Positions 27,733 to 36,400 of a stretch of 64,000 bases of DNA are shown here, piece after piece. Numbering within the stretch: position 1 is the first letter of the stretch; each line of letters starts with the position of its first letter. The stretch spans positions 1 to 64,000 of the forward strand of contig CACJMB010000001.1 of assembly GCA_902594405.1 (NCBI GenBank), written 5' to 3'. A program made the position numbers and the translations under genes. This stretch comes from an uncultured Pelagibacteraceae bacterium. GTDB taxonomy: Bacteria > Pseudomonadota > Alphaproteobacteria > Pelagibacterales > Pelagibacteraceae. Under the pieces are notes generated by a model. It had not been told where the DNA came from, searched no databases, and saw only the letters and a list, made by a program, of their open reading frames with translations.

Positions 27733-28946
27733 ATATTGATCAGATAAAAAAAGAATTTCCAATTTTTGACGAAAAAATTCAAAATAATGATCTAGTTTAC
27801 TTAGATAGTGCAAATTCATCACAAAAACCAAAAATAGTTGTGGATAGAATTAATGAATTTTATACAAAACAATTTTCTAACGTTGGAAGAAGTGTTCATT
27901 ATCTTGCTGTTGCAGCAACAAATTTATACGAAAACACAAGATCATCAGTTCAAAAATATATCAACGCTAAAGATAAAAATGAAATTGTTTTTACAAAAGG
28001 TGCTACAGAAGCATTAAATTTAGTTGCTAATACATTAGGCCAAAGTTACCTAAAGGAAGGTGATGAAGTATTAATTACGGAACTTGAGCATCATTCAAAT
28101 TATGTGCCATGGCATTTCTTAAGAAAATCAAAAAATATAAAAATTAATTTTGCTGAAATAAATGAAGAAGGTGAAATTACACTTGAAGAAATAGAAAAGA
28201 AAATAACTCCAAAAACAAAATTAATTTCTATTACTCATCTGTCGAATGTGACAGGTGCAATTTTACCCGTAAAAGAAATTACCCAGCTTGCACATTCAAA
28301 AGGAATAATTGTTGTAGTCGATGGATGTCAGGGAGCGCCACATTTAAAATTAGATATGCAAGATTTAGATTGTGATTTCTATGCAATTTCATGTCACAAA
28401 ATGTATGGACCTACAGGTTTAGGAGTTCTTTATGGTAAGAAAAAATGGTTAGAAGAATTACCTCCATACCAAGGTGGTGGAGGAATGATAAATGAAGTTA
28501 AAAAAGATAGTATTTCCTATGGCGAATTGCCAAACAAATACGAGGCGGGAACTATGGCCACAGCTCAAGTAATTGCTTTCGACCAATCAATAAAATTTCT
28601 AGAAAGCATTGGTATTGAAAATATCATGAAACACGAAGCAGACTTAGTTGAATACGGACAAGAGCTATTACAAAAAAATAACTCAGTTAAACTTATTGGA
28701 AATCCAAAAAATAAAGGAGGAGTTTTATCATTCACTATAGAAGGAGTTCACCCTCATGATATTGCAACTATCTTGGATGAAGATGGGGTTGCAATAAGAG
28801 CAGGACATCATTGTTGTCAAATTTTACATGATAAATTAAATATCCCAGCAAGTGCTAGAGCATCAGTTGGTGTTTATAATACAAAAGAAGATTTAGATCT
28901 GCTAAACGAGTCGATAAACAACTGTAAAAAAATATTTAACTTATAA
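27729..28946 (+). CDS. sufS: Cysteine desulfurase SufS
   Basis: This is a PLP-dependent group II cysteine desulfurase supplying sulfur to the SUF scaffold. The 405-residue protein has FTKGATEALNLVA, TELEHHSNYVPW, VDGCQGAPHLKLD, the PLP-lysine motif in SCHKMYGPTGLGVLYG and the catalytic Cys in RAGHHCCQ. It overlaps sufD by 4 bp and sufU by 1 bp. The adjacent sufU indicates that SufU rather than SufE may accept its persulfide. Confidence 0.97.
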   Translation: MNIDQIKKEFPIFDEKIQNNDLVYLDSANSSQKPKIVVDRINEFYTKQFSNVGRSVHYLAVAATNLYENTRSSVQKYINAKDKNEIVFTKGATEALNLVANTLGQSYLKEGDEVLITELEHHSNYVPWHFLRKSKNIKINFAEINEEGEITLEEIEKKITPKTKLISITHLSNVTGAILPVKEITQLAHSKGIIVVVDGCQGAPHLKLDMQDLDCDFYAISCHKMYGPTGLGVLYGKKKWLEELPPYQGGGGMINEVKKDSISYGELPNKYEAGTMATAQVIAFDQSIKFLESIGIENIMKHEADLVEYGQELLQKNNSVKLIGNPKNKGGVLSFTIEGVHPHDIATILDEDGVAIRAGHHCCQILHDKLNIPASARASVGVYNTKEDLDLLNESINNCKKIFNL

Positions 28947-29410
28947 TGAATTTAAAAGAGTTATATCAAGAAATAATATTGGAACATGGTAAAAACCCAA
29001 GAAATCTTAGAAAGATAGAAGGTTTTAATAAAGATGCCAAAGGTAATAACCCTCTTTGTGGTGATAACGTTCATGTTTATTTAAAATTAAATGGACAAAA
29101 AATTGTAGAAGATGCATCCTTCGAAGGGAGTGGCTGTGCGATTTCAATGGCTTCAGCTTCTATAATGACAGATTTAATAAAGGGAAAAAATGAGCATGAA
29201 GCTAAAGAGATAGTAGAGGATTTTTTGAGTATGATTAAAGAAAATCCTGAATTAAAATCTGAGTATTTGAGTGAAGATGAAAAAACTAAACTAATGTGTT
29301 TATCTGGTGTTAAGCAATATCCAATGAGAGTTAAGTGTGCAACTTTATCTTGGCACACAATGGTTTCAGCTTTTGATGAAAATAATGAAGAGGTAAAAAC
29401 AGAGAATTAA
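28946..29410 (+). CDS. sufU: SUF sulfur-transfer/scaffold protein SufU
   Basis: This is a 154-residue IscU-like protein. Three conserved cysteines and the Asp are visible: NPLCGDNVHVYLK, FEGSGCAISMASASIM and VKCATLSWHT. An insertion between the second and third Cys (about residues 80-120) is characteristic of SufU rather than IscU. SufU in Gram-positives uses zinc to take sulfur from SufS; this organism places it in the same operon. Confidence 0.94.
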   Translation: MNLKELYQEIILEHGKNPRNLRKIEGFNKDAKGNNPLCGDNVHVYLKLNGQKIVEDASFEGSGCAISMASASIMTDLIKGKNEHEAKEIVEDFLSMIKENPELKSEYLSEDEKTKLMCLSGVKQYPMRVKCATLSWHTMVSAFDENNEEVKTEN

Positions 29411-29413
29411 ATT

Positions 29414-29713
29414 ATGTCAAAAAAAGAACAAATAATTGAAGAAATAAGAAAAATTTATGACCCTGAGTTACCTGTAAATATCTACGAATTGGGTTTGATT
29501 TATGATATTAAGGTTGAGAACGATAAGTTTGTTAAAATAAAAATGACTTTGACTACACCAAATTGCCCAGTAGCAGAAAGTTTACCTAAAGAGGTGAAAG
29601 ATGGTGCAATGCAAGTTAAAGGTATAGAGGATGTTGATCTTGAGTTAGTTTGGGATCCACCGTGGAACAAAGATATGATGTCAGAAGCAGCAAAATTGGA
29701 ATTAAATTTGTAA
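29414..29713 (+). CDS. sufT: SUF system protein SufT (DUF59/MIP18 family)
   Basis: This is a 99-residue DUF59 protein with the family core DPELPVNIYELGLIYDIKV, MTLTTPNCPVAESLP carrying the conserved Cys, and the ending VWDPPWNKDMMSEAAKLELNL. DUF59 proteins help deliver Fe-S clusters to target proteins. It lies 3 bp after sufU; its stop overlaps the next start codon by 1 bp (TAATG). Confidence 0.93.
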   Translation: MSKKEQIIEEIRKIYDPELPVNIYELGLIYDIKVENDKFVKIKMTLTTPNCPVAESLPKEVKDGAMQVKGIEDVDLELVWDPPWNKDMMSEAAKLELNL

Positions 29714-30048
29714 TGAACCCAATAATTAAATTAAGTGATAACGCAGCTTTAAGAATAAAAGAGATAATGTCTAATGCTGAAAAAGATTCTATTGGTGTTA
29801 GAGTATCAGTTAAATCAGGTGGTTGTGCAGGGATGTCTTATGTAATGGAGTATACAAAAGAGTTAAATCCTAACGATGAAGTTATTGAAGATAAGGGTGT
29901 GAAAGTATTCGTTGACTCAGCTGCTATTATGTATCTGCTTGGCACTGAAATGGATTATAAAAAGGAGGAATTGTCCTCGTCATTTGTGTTTAATAATCCC
30001 AATGAAACTGAGCGTTGTGGCTGTGGAGAGTCCTTTAAAATATCATAA
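29713..30048 (+). CDS. sufA: A-type Fe-S carrier protein (SufA/ErpA type)
   Basis: This is an A-type carrier that passes clusters from the scaffold to apoproteins. In 111 residues it has all three conserved cysteines: SGGCAGMSY and ERCGCGESF at the C-terminus. I chose the ATG at 29713, which overlaps the sufT stop; the frame is open further back inside sufT but the extension looks unlike the family. It is the last recognised gene of the suf operon. IscA and ErpA cannot be excluded by sequence alone. Confidence 0.93.
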   Translation: MNPIIKLSDNAALRIKEIMSNAEKDSIGVRVSVKSGGCAGMSYVMEYTKELNPNDEVIEDKGVKVFVDSAAIMYLLGTEMDYKKEELSSSFVFNNPNETERCGCGESFKIS

Positions 30049-30114
30049 GTTGTATTATCCCATTAATTGCATATCTGTATTGCATTATATGCATATCTAG
30101 GATATAGATTCTTT

Positions 30115-30285
30115 ATGAACAAATTTGAGTTTAAAAATCTTGTTAAAAACTTGAAAGACTCTTTAAAGGAAAAAACATTCTTTAAAGAACTACGTAAAGA
30201 AGTTGAAACCGGTGCGAACGGCACACAAGATTACGTAGTTAAAAAAGGTGTTAACAAAGATACAATTGCAACAACCAGACAGTAA
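30115..30285 (+). CDS. Small protein of unknown function (56 aa)
   Basis: A 56-residue frame lies between the suf operon and glnA, beginning MNKFEFKNLVKNLKDSLKEK. The first half is a charged amphipathic helix candidate; the second half ends TGANGTQDYVVKKGVNKDTI. The start is the ATG at 30115. The frame is open upstream to 30067 but that part looks non-coding. The 66 bp upstream hold repeated TGCATATC-type segments that may contain its promoter. I cannot name a family; the coding call rests on the tidy fit between neighbours and normal composition. Confidence 0.55.
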   Translation: MNKFEFKNLVKNLKDSLKEKTFFKELRKEVETGANGTQDYVVKKGVNKDTIATTRQ

Positions 30286-30294
30286 TTAAATTTA

Positions 30295-31701
30295 TTAGCT
30301 ACTGTAATACATCTCAAACTCTACAGGATGAGGTGCATGTTCAAATTTGTGAATTTCTTCAAACTTAAGAGCAATGTAAGCATCAATCTGATCGTCAGTA
30401 AAGACACCGCCTTGAGTTAGAAACTCTCTGTCTTTATCTAAACTTTCCATTGCTTCTCTTAAAGAACCACAAACTGTTGGGATAGCTTTAACTTCTTCAG
30501 GTGGCAATTCATATAAATCTTTATCAAAAGACTCACCAGGATGAATTTTATTTTTAATTCCATCAATTCCAGCCATTAACATAGCTGCAAAAGTTAAATA
30601 TGGGTTTCCAGCAGCATCTGGGAATCTAATTTCACATCTTGCACCTTTTTTACTTAAAGTAATAGGTATTCTACAAGAAGCAGATCTGTTTCTTGCTGAA
30701 TATGCAAGAAGAACTGGTGCCTCAAAACCTGGTATTAATCTTTTGTAACTATTTGTTGTAGAGTTAGCAAAGGCATTAATTGCTTTAGCATGTTTTAAAA
30801 TTCCACCAATATAATGTAGTGCTGTTTCACTTAAGCCTGCGTATGCGTCTCCTGAAAACACTGGCGTATCACCTTTCCAAATAGATTGGTGAATGTGCAT
30901 ACCTGAACCATTATCACCAGCAACTGGTTTTGGCATGAATGTTGCAGTTTTTCCAAATGAATGTGTAACCATTTGCACAACATATTTGTATAACTGAACA
31001 TTATCTGCTTGATCAACTAAAGTTCCAAAATACATTCCAAGTTCGTGCTGACTAGGAGCTACTTCATGGTGATGTTTCTCAACTTTAATACCAACTTCTT
31101 TTAAATTTTTTAGATATTCACCACGCATGTCTTGTTCACTATCAACAGGTGGTACTGGGAAATATCCTCCTTTAATTTGAGGTCTGTGTCCCATGTTACC
31201 ATTTTCATATTCTTTTCCAGAGTTGTAAGGACCTTCTTTACTATCTAATTTAAATCCACATTCATTCATATCATTTTTGATTCTTACATCGTCAAAAACA
31301 AAAAATTCTGGCTCAGGTCCAAAAAAAGCTTTATCACCTATACCTGAAGCTTTTAAATATTCTTCAGCTTTTTTAGCAACACCTCTTGGATCTCTTTCAT
31401 AAGGATCTTTTTTAATTGCATCTAGAATATCACAAAACAAAACTACAGTATTATGAGACGTAAAAGGATCCATGAACATTCTTGCTGTATCAGGTTTTAA
31501 AATCATGTCAGACTCATTAATCGCTTTCCATCCAGCAATAGACGAACCGTCAAAAAATACACCTTCATTCAACATACCTTCATCAACTATTGAAGCGTCC
31601 ATAGTTAAGTGTTGAAGTTTTCCTCTTGGATCAGTGAATCTTAGATCTACAAACTCCGCTTCTTTTTCTTTAATAAATTTTAATACGTTTGCTGCACTCA
31701 T
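30295..31701 (-). CDS. glnA: Glutamine synthetase type I
   Basis: GlnA makes glutamine from glutamate, ammonia and ATP. The 468-residue protein has [17 protein letters not shown], the metal-binding [41 protein letters not shown] and the adenylylation loop [15 protein letters not shown] with the Tyr that can be adenylylated. The start has a good ribosome site (AGGAG about 6 nt before ATG). The 137 bp upstream are A/T-rich; I see no sigma-54 promoter, NtrC site or glutamine riboswitch there. Confidence 0.97.
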   Translation of the reverse strand: MSAANVLKFIKEKEAEFVDLRFTDPRGKLQHLTMDASIVDEGMLNEGVFFDGSSIAGWKAINESDMILKPDTARMFMDPFTSHNTVVLFCDILDAIKKDPYERDPRGVAKKAEEYLKASGIGDKAFFGPEPEFFVFDDVRIKNDMNECGFKLDSKEGPYNSGKEYENGNMGHRPQIKGGYFPVPPVDSEQDMRGEYLKNLKEVGIKVEKHHHEVAPSQHELGMYFGTLVDQADNVQLYKYVVQMVTHSFGKTATFMPKPVAGDNGSGMHIHQSIWKGDTPVFSGDAYAGLSETALHYIGGILKHAKAINAFANSTTNSYKRLIPGFEAPVLLAYSARNRSASCRIPITLSKKGARCEIRFPDAAGNPYLTFAAMLMAGIDGIKNKIHPGESFDKDLYELPPEEVKAIPTVCGSLREAMESLDKDREFLTQGGVFTDDQIDAYIALKFEEIHKFEHAPHPVEFEMYYSS

Positions 31702-31838
31702 TTTGTCTCCTATGTAATTTTGTTTGGCCTAATTAGCAAAAAAATACTTAAAAATATTGCTTATTTAATAAATAACACCTATGCAATTTTCACATAAGTA
31801 GTGTAATTAGTCACTAAAATAATAAATAAATGTAACTT

Positions 31839-32321
31839 GTGAATTCAATATTAAATAAAGAGCCGGTTTTAAGAGCAGAAAAATCGCTAAAACAATTTAA
31901 CCCAGAACTTAAAGTGATTGTTTTAGAACAAACTGCAAGAACAGCTAATGATGCAGCTGCAGCTTTAGGTTGCAAAGTAGGGGCAATTGTCAAAAGCTTA
32001 CTTTTTAAAGCAGGGGGTAGTTATGTTTTATGTTTAGTTTCTGGAGATAAAAGATGCTCATTAAATAAATTAAAAAAAATTTTAGATGAAAAAGATGTTT
32101 CAATGGCAAACCCAGAAGATGTTAAAAAAATTACTGGATATACAATCGGCGGAGTGTCTCCAATAGGACATTTAACAAAAATAAAAATTTTTATTGATGA
32201 AAATTTAAATAGATTTTCTTCTATTTTTGCAGCTGCAGGCCATCCTAATGCAGTTTTCGAAATTAATTTTGAAAATTTAATTTCATTAACTTCTGGAGAT
32301 ATAAAAGAGATAGCAGAATGA
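31839..32321 (+). CDS. YbaK/ProX-family aminoacyl-tRNA deacylase
   Basis: This is a 160-residue protein of the YbaK/EbsC fold, which removes wrong amino acids from tRNA (typically Cys- or Ala-tRNA-Pro). Family features are TANDAAAALGCKVGAIVKSLLFKAGGSYVL with the conserved Lys, GDKRCSLNKL, and TGYTIGGVSPIGHL. The start is a GTG at 31839. It overlaps the next gene by 4 bp and lies divergent from glnA. Confidence 0.88.
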   Translation: MNSILNKEPVLRAEKSLKQFNPELKVIVLEQTARTANDAAAALGCKVGAIVKSLLFKAGGSYVLCLVSGDKRCSLNKLKKILDEKDVSMANPEDVKKITGYTIGGVSPIGHLTKIKIFIDENLNRFSSIFAAAGHPNAVFEINFENLISLTSGDIKEIAE

Positions 32322-33205
32322 GACAGCCAAAATTAATTGATTATTTTTTATTAACAATATTGTCTCTTATATGGGCTTCTGCGTTTTTTAATATAAAAAT
32401 AGCAACTTATTCTTTTGGCCCAGTTACAATTGCTTTCCTAAGAGTATTTTTTGGGGCAATTCCAGTTTTACTTTTGTGTTATTTTAAAAATATTAAAGTT
32501 GAAGCTTTTTCTAAAGATTGGCATTGGTTTGCAATGATTGGTTTTATTAATTTAGTAGCACCATTCTTCTTAATCGCTTACGGTGTCAAATCTGTTCAAA
32601 GCAATTTAGCAGCTATATTGATGTCAACTACACCGTTAAGCTCCACAGTATTAGCTCATTTTTATACAAAAAATGAAAAATTTAATTTAGTAAAAACTAT
32701 TGGAATTTTGATTGGATTTTCTGGAATAGTTTTTTTATTTTCTGATAATCTTTTGATAGATGAAAATAATTTTGTTTCAGCTTTACTGATATTACTTGGA
32801 TCAACCTGTTATGTTGTAGGGGGAGTACTAACATTAAAAATAAGTAAGAAAAAAAATGAAAATGTAACTGGGTCTATTTTAATTTGGGCAATAATTATTT
32901 TGTTACCATTAACATTTTTAATTGAACAACCATTTCAAACTATGCCAAGAACAGACTCTCTAATTTCAGCTATTTATTTAGGAATTGTTCCTACTGGTAT
33001 TGCTTGGTTGTTACGTTTCAGAATTTTGACAACAAATGGATTAATTTTTCAATCTCAAGTTTCTTATTTGATACCAATTTTTGGAACTATTTTAGGTTAC
33101 ATATTTTTAAAAGAATTAATTACTACAAAAGTTTTAATTTCTTTAATTGCAGTTTGCATTGGTATTTACTTTGTTAAAAAAGGTGGAAACAAACAAACTA
33201 TTTAA
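32318..33205 (+). CDS. EamA/DMT-family transporter
   Basis: This is a 295-residue membrane protein with about ten predicted hydrophobic helices and two EamA halves. The first half has IWASAFFNIKIA, VTIAFLRVFFGA and ILMSTTPLSSTVLAHF; the second ends with VSYLIPIFGTILGYIFLKELIT, both typical of drug/metabolite exporters. The substrate cannot be told from sequence. It overlaps the upstream YbaK gene by 4 bp and the convergent bhmT-like gene by 8 bp. Confidence 0.87.
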   Translation: MRQPKLIDYFLLTILSLIWASAFFNIKIATYSFGPVTIAFLRVFFGAIPVLLLCYFKNIKVEAFSKDWHWFAMIGFINLVAPFFLIAYGVKSVQSNLAAILMSTTPLSSTVLAHFYTKNEKFNLVKTIGILIGFSGIVFLFSDNLLIDENNFVSALLILLGSTCYVVGGVLTLKISKKKNENVTGSILIWAIIILLPLTFLIEQPFQTMPRTDSLISAIYLGIVPTGIAWLLRFRILTTNGLIFQSQVSYLIPIFGTILGYIFLKELITTKVLISLIAVCIGIYFVKKGGNKQTI

Positions 33206-34100
33206 TTTTTGCCATTGCTTCAATATGTGATGGTCTAGTTTCACAACAACCACCAATAATTGTTGCCCCATGTTCTTTAAACTTTTTTGCAATTTTCTGA
33301 ATTTTTTCTGGCGTTAAGTCTAAACGATGACCTAAAAACTCATTGGGGTTTCCTTTTGTTTTTAAATAATTAGCTGTATACCCATTTTTTGGCTTTGTGG
33401 TTTTAAATCCATTTAATTTAAATCCAAAAGGGATATCTAATTTTTTTAATTCCTGTAAATTTAATTCAAAATTTTCTGGAGAAACACATGACAACATTAC
33501 CCCTAAAAGGTTGTTATCTAGTATTTTTTTTATGTCAGAGATTTTTTCACCACTAGGTAAACTTGTTCCCTCAGAAATATGAATTCCAACTAAATAAGGC
33601 TTCTTAAATTCTTTAATTGCTTCTATTCCACATTTAAATTCCTTAATGCTACTCCAAACATCAAAGTAATAAAAATCCACGTATTCATCTAATAATTTAG
33701 CTTGTTCATTAAAATCTTTAATGATCTCTTTTTCACTTCTTTTGTCCTCTTCATAAGTTAAATGTTGAGGAGGCAAGCCACCTGCAATCTTGATATTAGG
33801 AAATTCTTTTTTTACATTTGCAGAAATTTCACCAGCTTTTTTATTAAGGTATTCAAATTTGTCCTCAACATTATTGTCTCTTAGTCTTTTTCTTCTAGTT
33901 GTGAAAGTAGTTGTAACGATTACTTCAGCTCCTGCTTTTATAAAATCCTTATGTGTATCTTCTAAAAGCTCGTGGTAATCAGAGTCTAATATTGCGTTAG
34001 CACTCCATAAAGTTCCATTTGGCTTCATACCACGAGCCAAAAGCTCTTGGCCCATTCCACCATCTAATATTCTTGTTTCTTTAAAAAAATTAATGTCCAT
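33198..34100 (-). CDS. bhmT: Homocysteine S-methyltransferase family protein (BHMT-like)
   Basis: The protein uses methyl donors such as betaine, dimethylsulfoniopropionate or S-methylmethionine to methylate homocysteine. In 300 residues it shows LDGGMGQELLARG at the N-terminus, VTTTFTTRRKRL, and the zinc-site cysteines in LSCVSPENF and IIGGCCETRPSHI. Two riboswitch-like elements precede it (34102-34236), which supports a role in the methionine cycle. I chose bhmT over mmuM from context and size; the exact methyl donor is not shown by the sequence. Confidence 0.82.
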   Translation of the reverse strand: MDINFFKETRILDGGMGQELLARGMKPNGTLWSANAILDSDYHELLEDTHKDFIKAGAEVIVTTTFTTRRKRLRDNNVEDKFEYLNKKAGEISANVKKEFPNIKIAGGLPPQHLTYEEDKRSEKEIIKDFNEQAKLLDEYVDFYYFDVWSSIKEFKCGIEAIKEFKKPYLVGIHISEGTSLPSGEKISDIKKILDNNLLGVMLSCVSPENFELNLQELKKLDIPFGFKLNGFKTTKPKNGYTANYLKTKGNPNEFLGHRLDLTPEKIQKIAKKFKEHGATIIGGCCETRPSHIEAMAKIK

Positions 34101-34101
34101 C

Positions 34102-34160
34102 TTGTCCTCACTTTTTTAGTGCTCTAGCTTTATGCTAAGTGCACAATACAGTTCAACTAC
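34102..34160 (-). promoter_or_regulatory. Candidate SAM-V riboswitch covering the bhmT ribosome site
   Basis: On the minus strand this stretch contains GTTGAACTGTATTGTGC, an inner hairpin TAGC-ATAAA-GCTA flanked by GTGC and GCAC, then CACTAAAAAAGTGAGGAC immediately before the start codon. The AAGTG next to the AGG ribosome site can pair with the CACTT in the 5' part, which would hide the ribosome site. SAR11 bacteria are known to carry a SAM-II element followed by a SAM-V element upstream of bhmT; this layout matches. I cannot verify the covariance model by eye. Confidence 0.55.
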
Positions 34161-34181
34161 CTTGCTTATTTGATTATTTTG

Positions 34182-34236
34182 GGAATTCCATTTTAGCAGT
34201 TTATGCCCGCAATAGGATCAAATCGGCAATTAACCT
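34182..34236 (-). promoter_or_regulatory. SAM-II-type riboswitch upstream of bhmT
   Basis: The minus strand shows the SAM-II core in order: TGCC, GATTTGATCC, ATTGC, GGCA, TAAAC, GCTAAAATGG. TGCC and GGCA can form the first stem, and GATTTG, TTGC, TAAAC and GCTAAA are the conserved blocks of the SAM-II pseudoknot known from alphaproteobacterial metA and metX leaders. It lies about 80-135 nt before the bhmT start. It probably lowers expression when S-adenosylmethionine is abundant. Confidence 0.78.
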
Positions 34237-34263
34237 TTTAAATGATAATTAAATATTTGTAAA

Positions 34264-34854
34264 CTATCTATTTAAAATAATTTTAGCATTAAAAGAAAAA
34301 GATCTTCTTTCAGCATTAATATTAAATGGATAAGCAGTATGCATTAAATAGTTTGGAAAAATTATTAAGTCTCTTTCTTTTGGCACAATATTATAAATAC
34401 TTCTGCTCAAAAAACCTCTTTGTCCGTTAATAAAATCAATTGTGCCGTTAGTCTTATCTTTTTTGTTTTTTAAAAATTTATTTTTAGTCATATCTTTTGG
34501 TACTTTTAAATAACCAACTCCAGATAAATCTCCATCATGATAATGGATAGGGTTATATTCATCTTTAAATTGACTAACTACCCATAAATTTAATATCTTT
34601 ATGTCTTTAACTTTTTTGATCTTTTCATTTTTAAGAAAATTTTTGATATTTTTTTTTATTTCTCTTTCTAAATTTTTTTTTATAAAATTATTTGAAATTT
34701 TAATTTCTTTTTTAATCTGACTTGCTAATTTAGAACTATAATCATTATTTTTTGTTAAAACTTTATTATCAATCTCTTTATTTAAGATATCTAAAAATTT
34801 CTTTGAAATTTTTGTTTTTCCTATAGATGGACCAAAGGGTTTTATATTTTTCAT
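34264..34854 (-). CDS. 2OG-Fe(II) oxygenase family protein
   Basis: This is a 196-residue protein. Its C-terminal half matches small putative 2-oxoglutarate/Fe(II) oxygenases: NPIHYHDGDLSGVGYLKVP supplies the first His and a second ligand, RDLIIFPNYLMHTAYPF the distal His, and RRSFSFNAKI the Arg that would hold 2-oxoglutarate. The N-terminal half is helical and Lys-rich. The substrate is unknown. It lies alone between the bhmT leader and the TauE gene. Confidence 0.75.
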   Translation of the reverse strand: MKNIKPFGPSIGKTKISKKFLDILNKEIDNKVLTKNNDYSSKLASQIKKEIKISNNFIKKNLEREIKKNIKNFLKNEKIKKVKDIKILNLWVVSQFKDEYNPIHYHDGDLSGVGYLKVPKDMTKNKFLKNKKDKTNGTIDFINGQRGFLSRSIYNIVPKERDLIIFPNYLMHTAYPFNINAERRSFSFNAKIILNR

Positions 34855-34891
34855 AATGCTTTAAATATATTAAAAAAAATTATAATCAATA

Positions 34892-35638
34892 TTAGGATAT
34901 TAATTTAAACCCCATTCTTATTGCTACAAAAATAACCAAAAAAGAAGTCATTAGAGCTAACACTTTATTTGATAAAAATTTTATATTAAGAAAACTTCCA
35001 ATTTGTCCACCGATTAAAACAGCAATAAACAGAGGCCAATAATTTAAAAATTCATTTAAAACCATATCTTTTGTTAGTTGTCCTGCTACTCCAAAAATAG
35101 AATTGATTAATATAAATAGAGATGCTGTGCTTGTTATATGTTTTGGATTACCAGCTTTAAGAAGAAATAAAATTGGACTTAAAAATATTCCTCCACCTAT
35201 TCCTACTAATCCAGATATAAACCCAATAATTGAACCAATAAAAATAGAAAGAATTTTTGAAATCTGTCTTATTGCAAACTGATCTTTATTGAAAGATTTG
35301 CTTTCTACTAATAAAAAAATTCCTGCTATCAACAAAATAAAAAATAGTAAAACCTCAAATAAACTTTTGTCAATTGAAATAGAGGCTCCAAAAAAAGCAA
35401 AAGGTACAGATCCAATTAAGTAAGGTATGAGTAAATTTAGATTGATATTTTTTGTTCTTAAAAAATTTATTGAATTACCAGTTACAACAATAATGTTACA
35501 AATTAATGCTATAATTGGAAAAATATAGAAGGGGACATCCCAAATTAACATCAAAGCAAGGTAAGTAGATCCACCCCCAAAACCGATACTAGAATATAAT
35601 ATTGCAGTTATAAAAAAAAATATTGTAAGTATAATCAT
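34892..35638 (-). CDS. TauE/SafE-family sulfite/organosulfonate exporter-like permease
   Basis: This is a 248-residue integral membrane protein with seven to eight hydrophobic helices. Family motifs are SSIGFGGGSTYLALML near the N-terminus and ISGLVGIGGGIFLSPILFL in the middle, the two Gly-rich signatures of TauE/SafE. Members export sulfite or sulfoacetate or move other anions; the direction and substrate are not deducible here. Its start is 15 bp from the divergent moaB start. Confidence 0.87.
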   Translation of the reverse strand: MIILTIFFFITAILYSSIGFGGGSTYLALMLIWDVPFYIFPIIALICNIIVVTGNSINFLRTKNINLNLLIPYLIGSVPFAFFGASISIDKSLFEVLLFFILLIAGIFLLVESKSFNKDQFAIRQISKILSIFIGSIIGFISGLVGIGGGIFLSPILFLLKAGNPKHITSTASLFILINSIFGVAGQLTKDMVLNEFLNYWPLFIAVLIGGQIGSFLNIKFLSNKVLALMTSFLVIFVAIRMGFKLIS

Positions 35639-35653
35639 TTTTAAAAATTAATT

Positions 35654-36154
35654 ATGATTGTAAATATAGCTTTATTAACTGTAACAGATACCAGGACAAT
35701 TGATAACGATAAATCAGGTGCTATCCTTGTAAATAAAATTGCTGAAGCTAATCATAAATTAATTGAGAGAAAAATTTGCAAAGACAATAAAGAGGATATC
35801 GTCTCAATTTTAAAAGATTGGACTAATCATAAAGATATAGATGTGATTATTACAACTGGTGGTACAGGTTTAACTGGTAGAGATATAACGCCTGAGGCAA
35901 TTGATGAAATTGCTGATAAAAAAATACCTGGATTTGGCGAAGTTTTTAGAACAATTAGTTTAAAAACAGTTGGCACGTCTTCCATACAATCTAGAGCATG
36001 TGCAGTTTTATCAAATGGCAAATATATCTTTGCATTACCAGGATCTTCTGGAGGAGTAACTGATGCATGGGATGGAATCTTAAAACATCAATTAGATATT
36101 AATCACAAACCTTGTAACTTTGTTGAATTATTTCCAAGACTTAAAGAAAAATAA
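35654..36154 (+). CDS. moaB: Molybdenum cofactor biosynthesis protein MoaB
   Basis: This is a 166-residue MogA/MoaB-type molybdopterin-binding protein with IITTGGTGLTGRDITPEAI (the family signature), a GFGEVFR segment and FALPGSSGGVTDAW. MoaB/MogA adenylylates molybdopterin before metal insertion. It is on the strand opposite to the moaACDE-msrPQ block and ends directly against the DUF1244 gene. Confidence 0.92.
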   Translation: MIVNIALLTVTDTRTIDNDKSGAILVNKIAEANHKLIERKICKDNKEDIVSILKDWTNHKDIDVIITTGGTGLTGRDITPEAIDEIADKKIPGFGEVFRTISLKTVGTSSIQSRACAVLSNGKYIFALPGSSGGVTDAWDGILKHQLDINHKPCNFVELFPRLKEK

Positions 36155-36400
36155 TTATTTCTGATATTTTTCTTTCCATTCAGAATAAGGCATTCCATAT
36201 ATATGCTCTCTGGCATCAGGATCAGATATCTCTAATCCTTTTTTTTCTGCCTCTTCTCTATACCATCTAGATAAACAATTTCTGCAAAAACCAGCTAAAT
36301 TCATCAGATCGATATTTTGAACATCTTTTCTTTCATCTAAATGACTCATTAATCTTTCAAGAGTAGCTGATTGAATTTCTTTTTTTAAATTTTCATCCAT
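36155..36400 (-). CDS. DUF1244 family protein
   Basis: This is an 81-residue protein matching DUF1244: LERLMSHLDERKDVQNIDLMNLAGFCRNCLSRWY and the C-terminal DPDAREHIYGMPYSEWKEKYQ (here split). The paired Cys in FCRNCLSRW could bind a metal. The family has no known function. It overlaps msrQ by 8 bp and is the last gene of the moa-msr block. Confidence 0.88.
   Translation of the reverse strand: MDENLKKEIQSATLERLMSHLDERKDVQNIDLMNLAGFCRNCLSRWYREEAEKKGLEISDPDAREHIYGMPYSEWKEKYQK

Noticed and set aside
31702..31838. Glutamine riboswitch or NtrC/sigma-54 control upstream of glnA
   Set aside because: No GG-N10-GC sigma-54 promoter, no NtrC palindrome and no conserved glutamine aptamer pattern could be seen.
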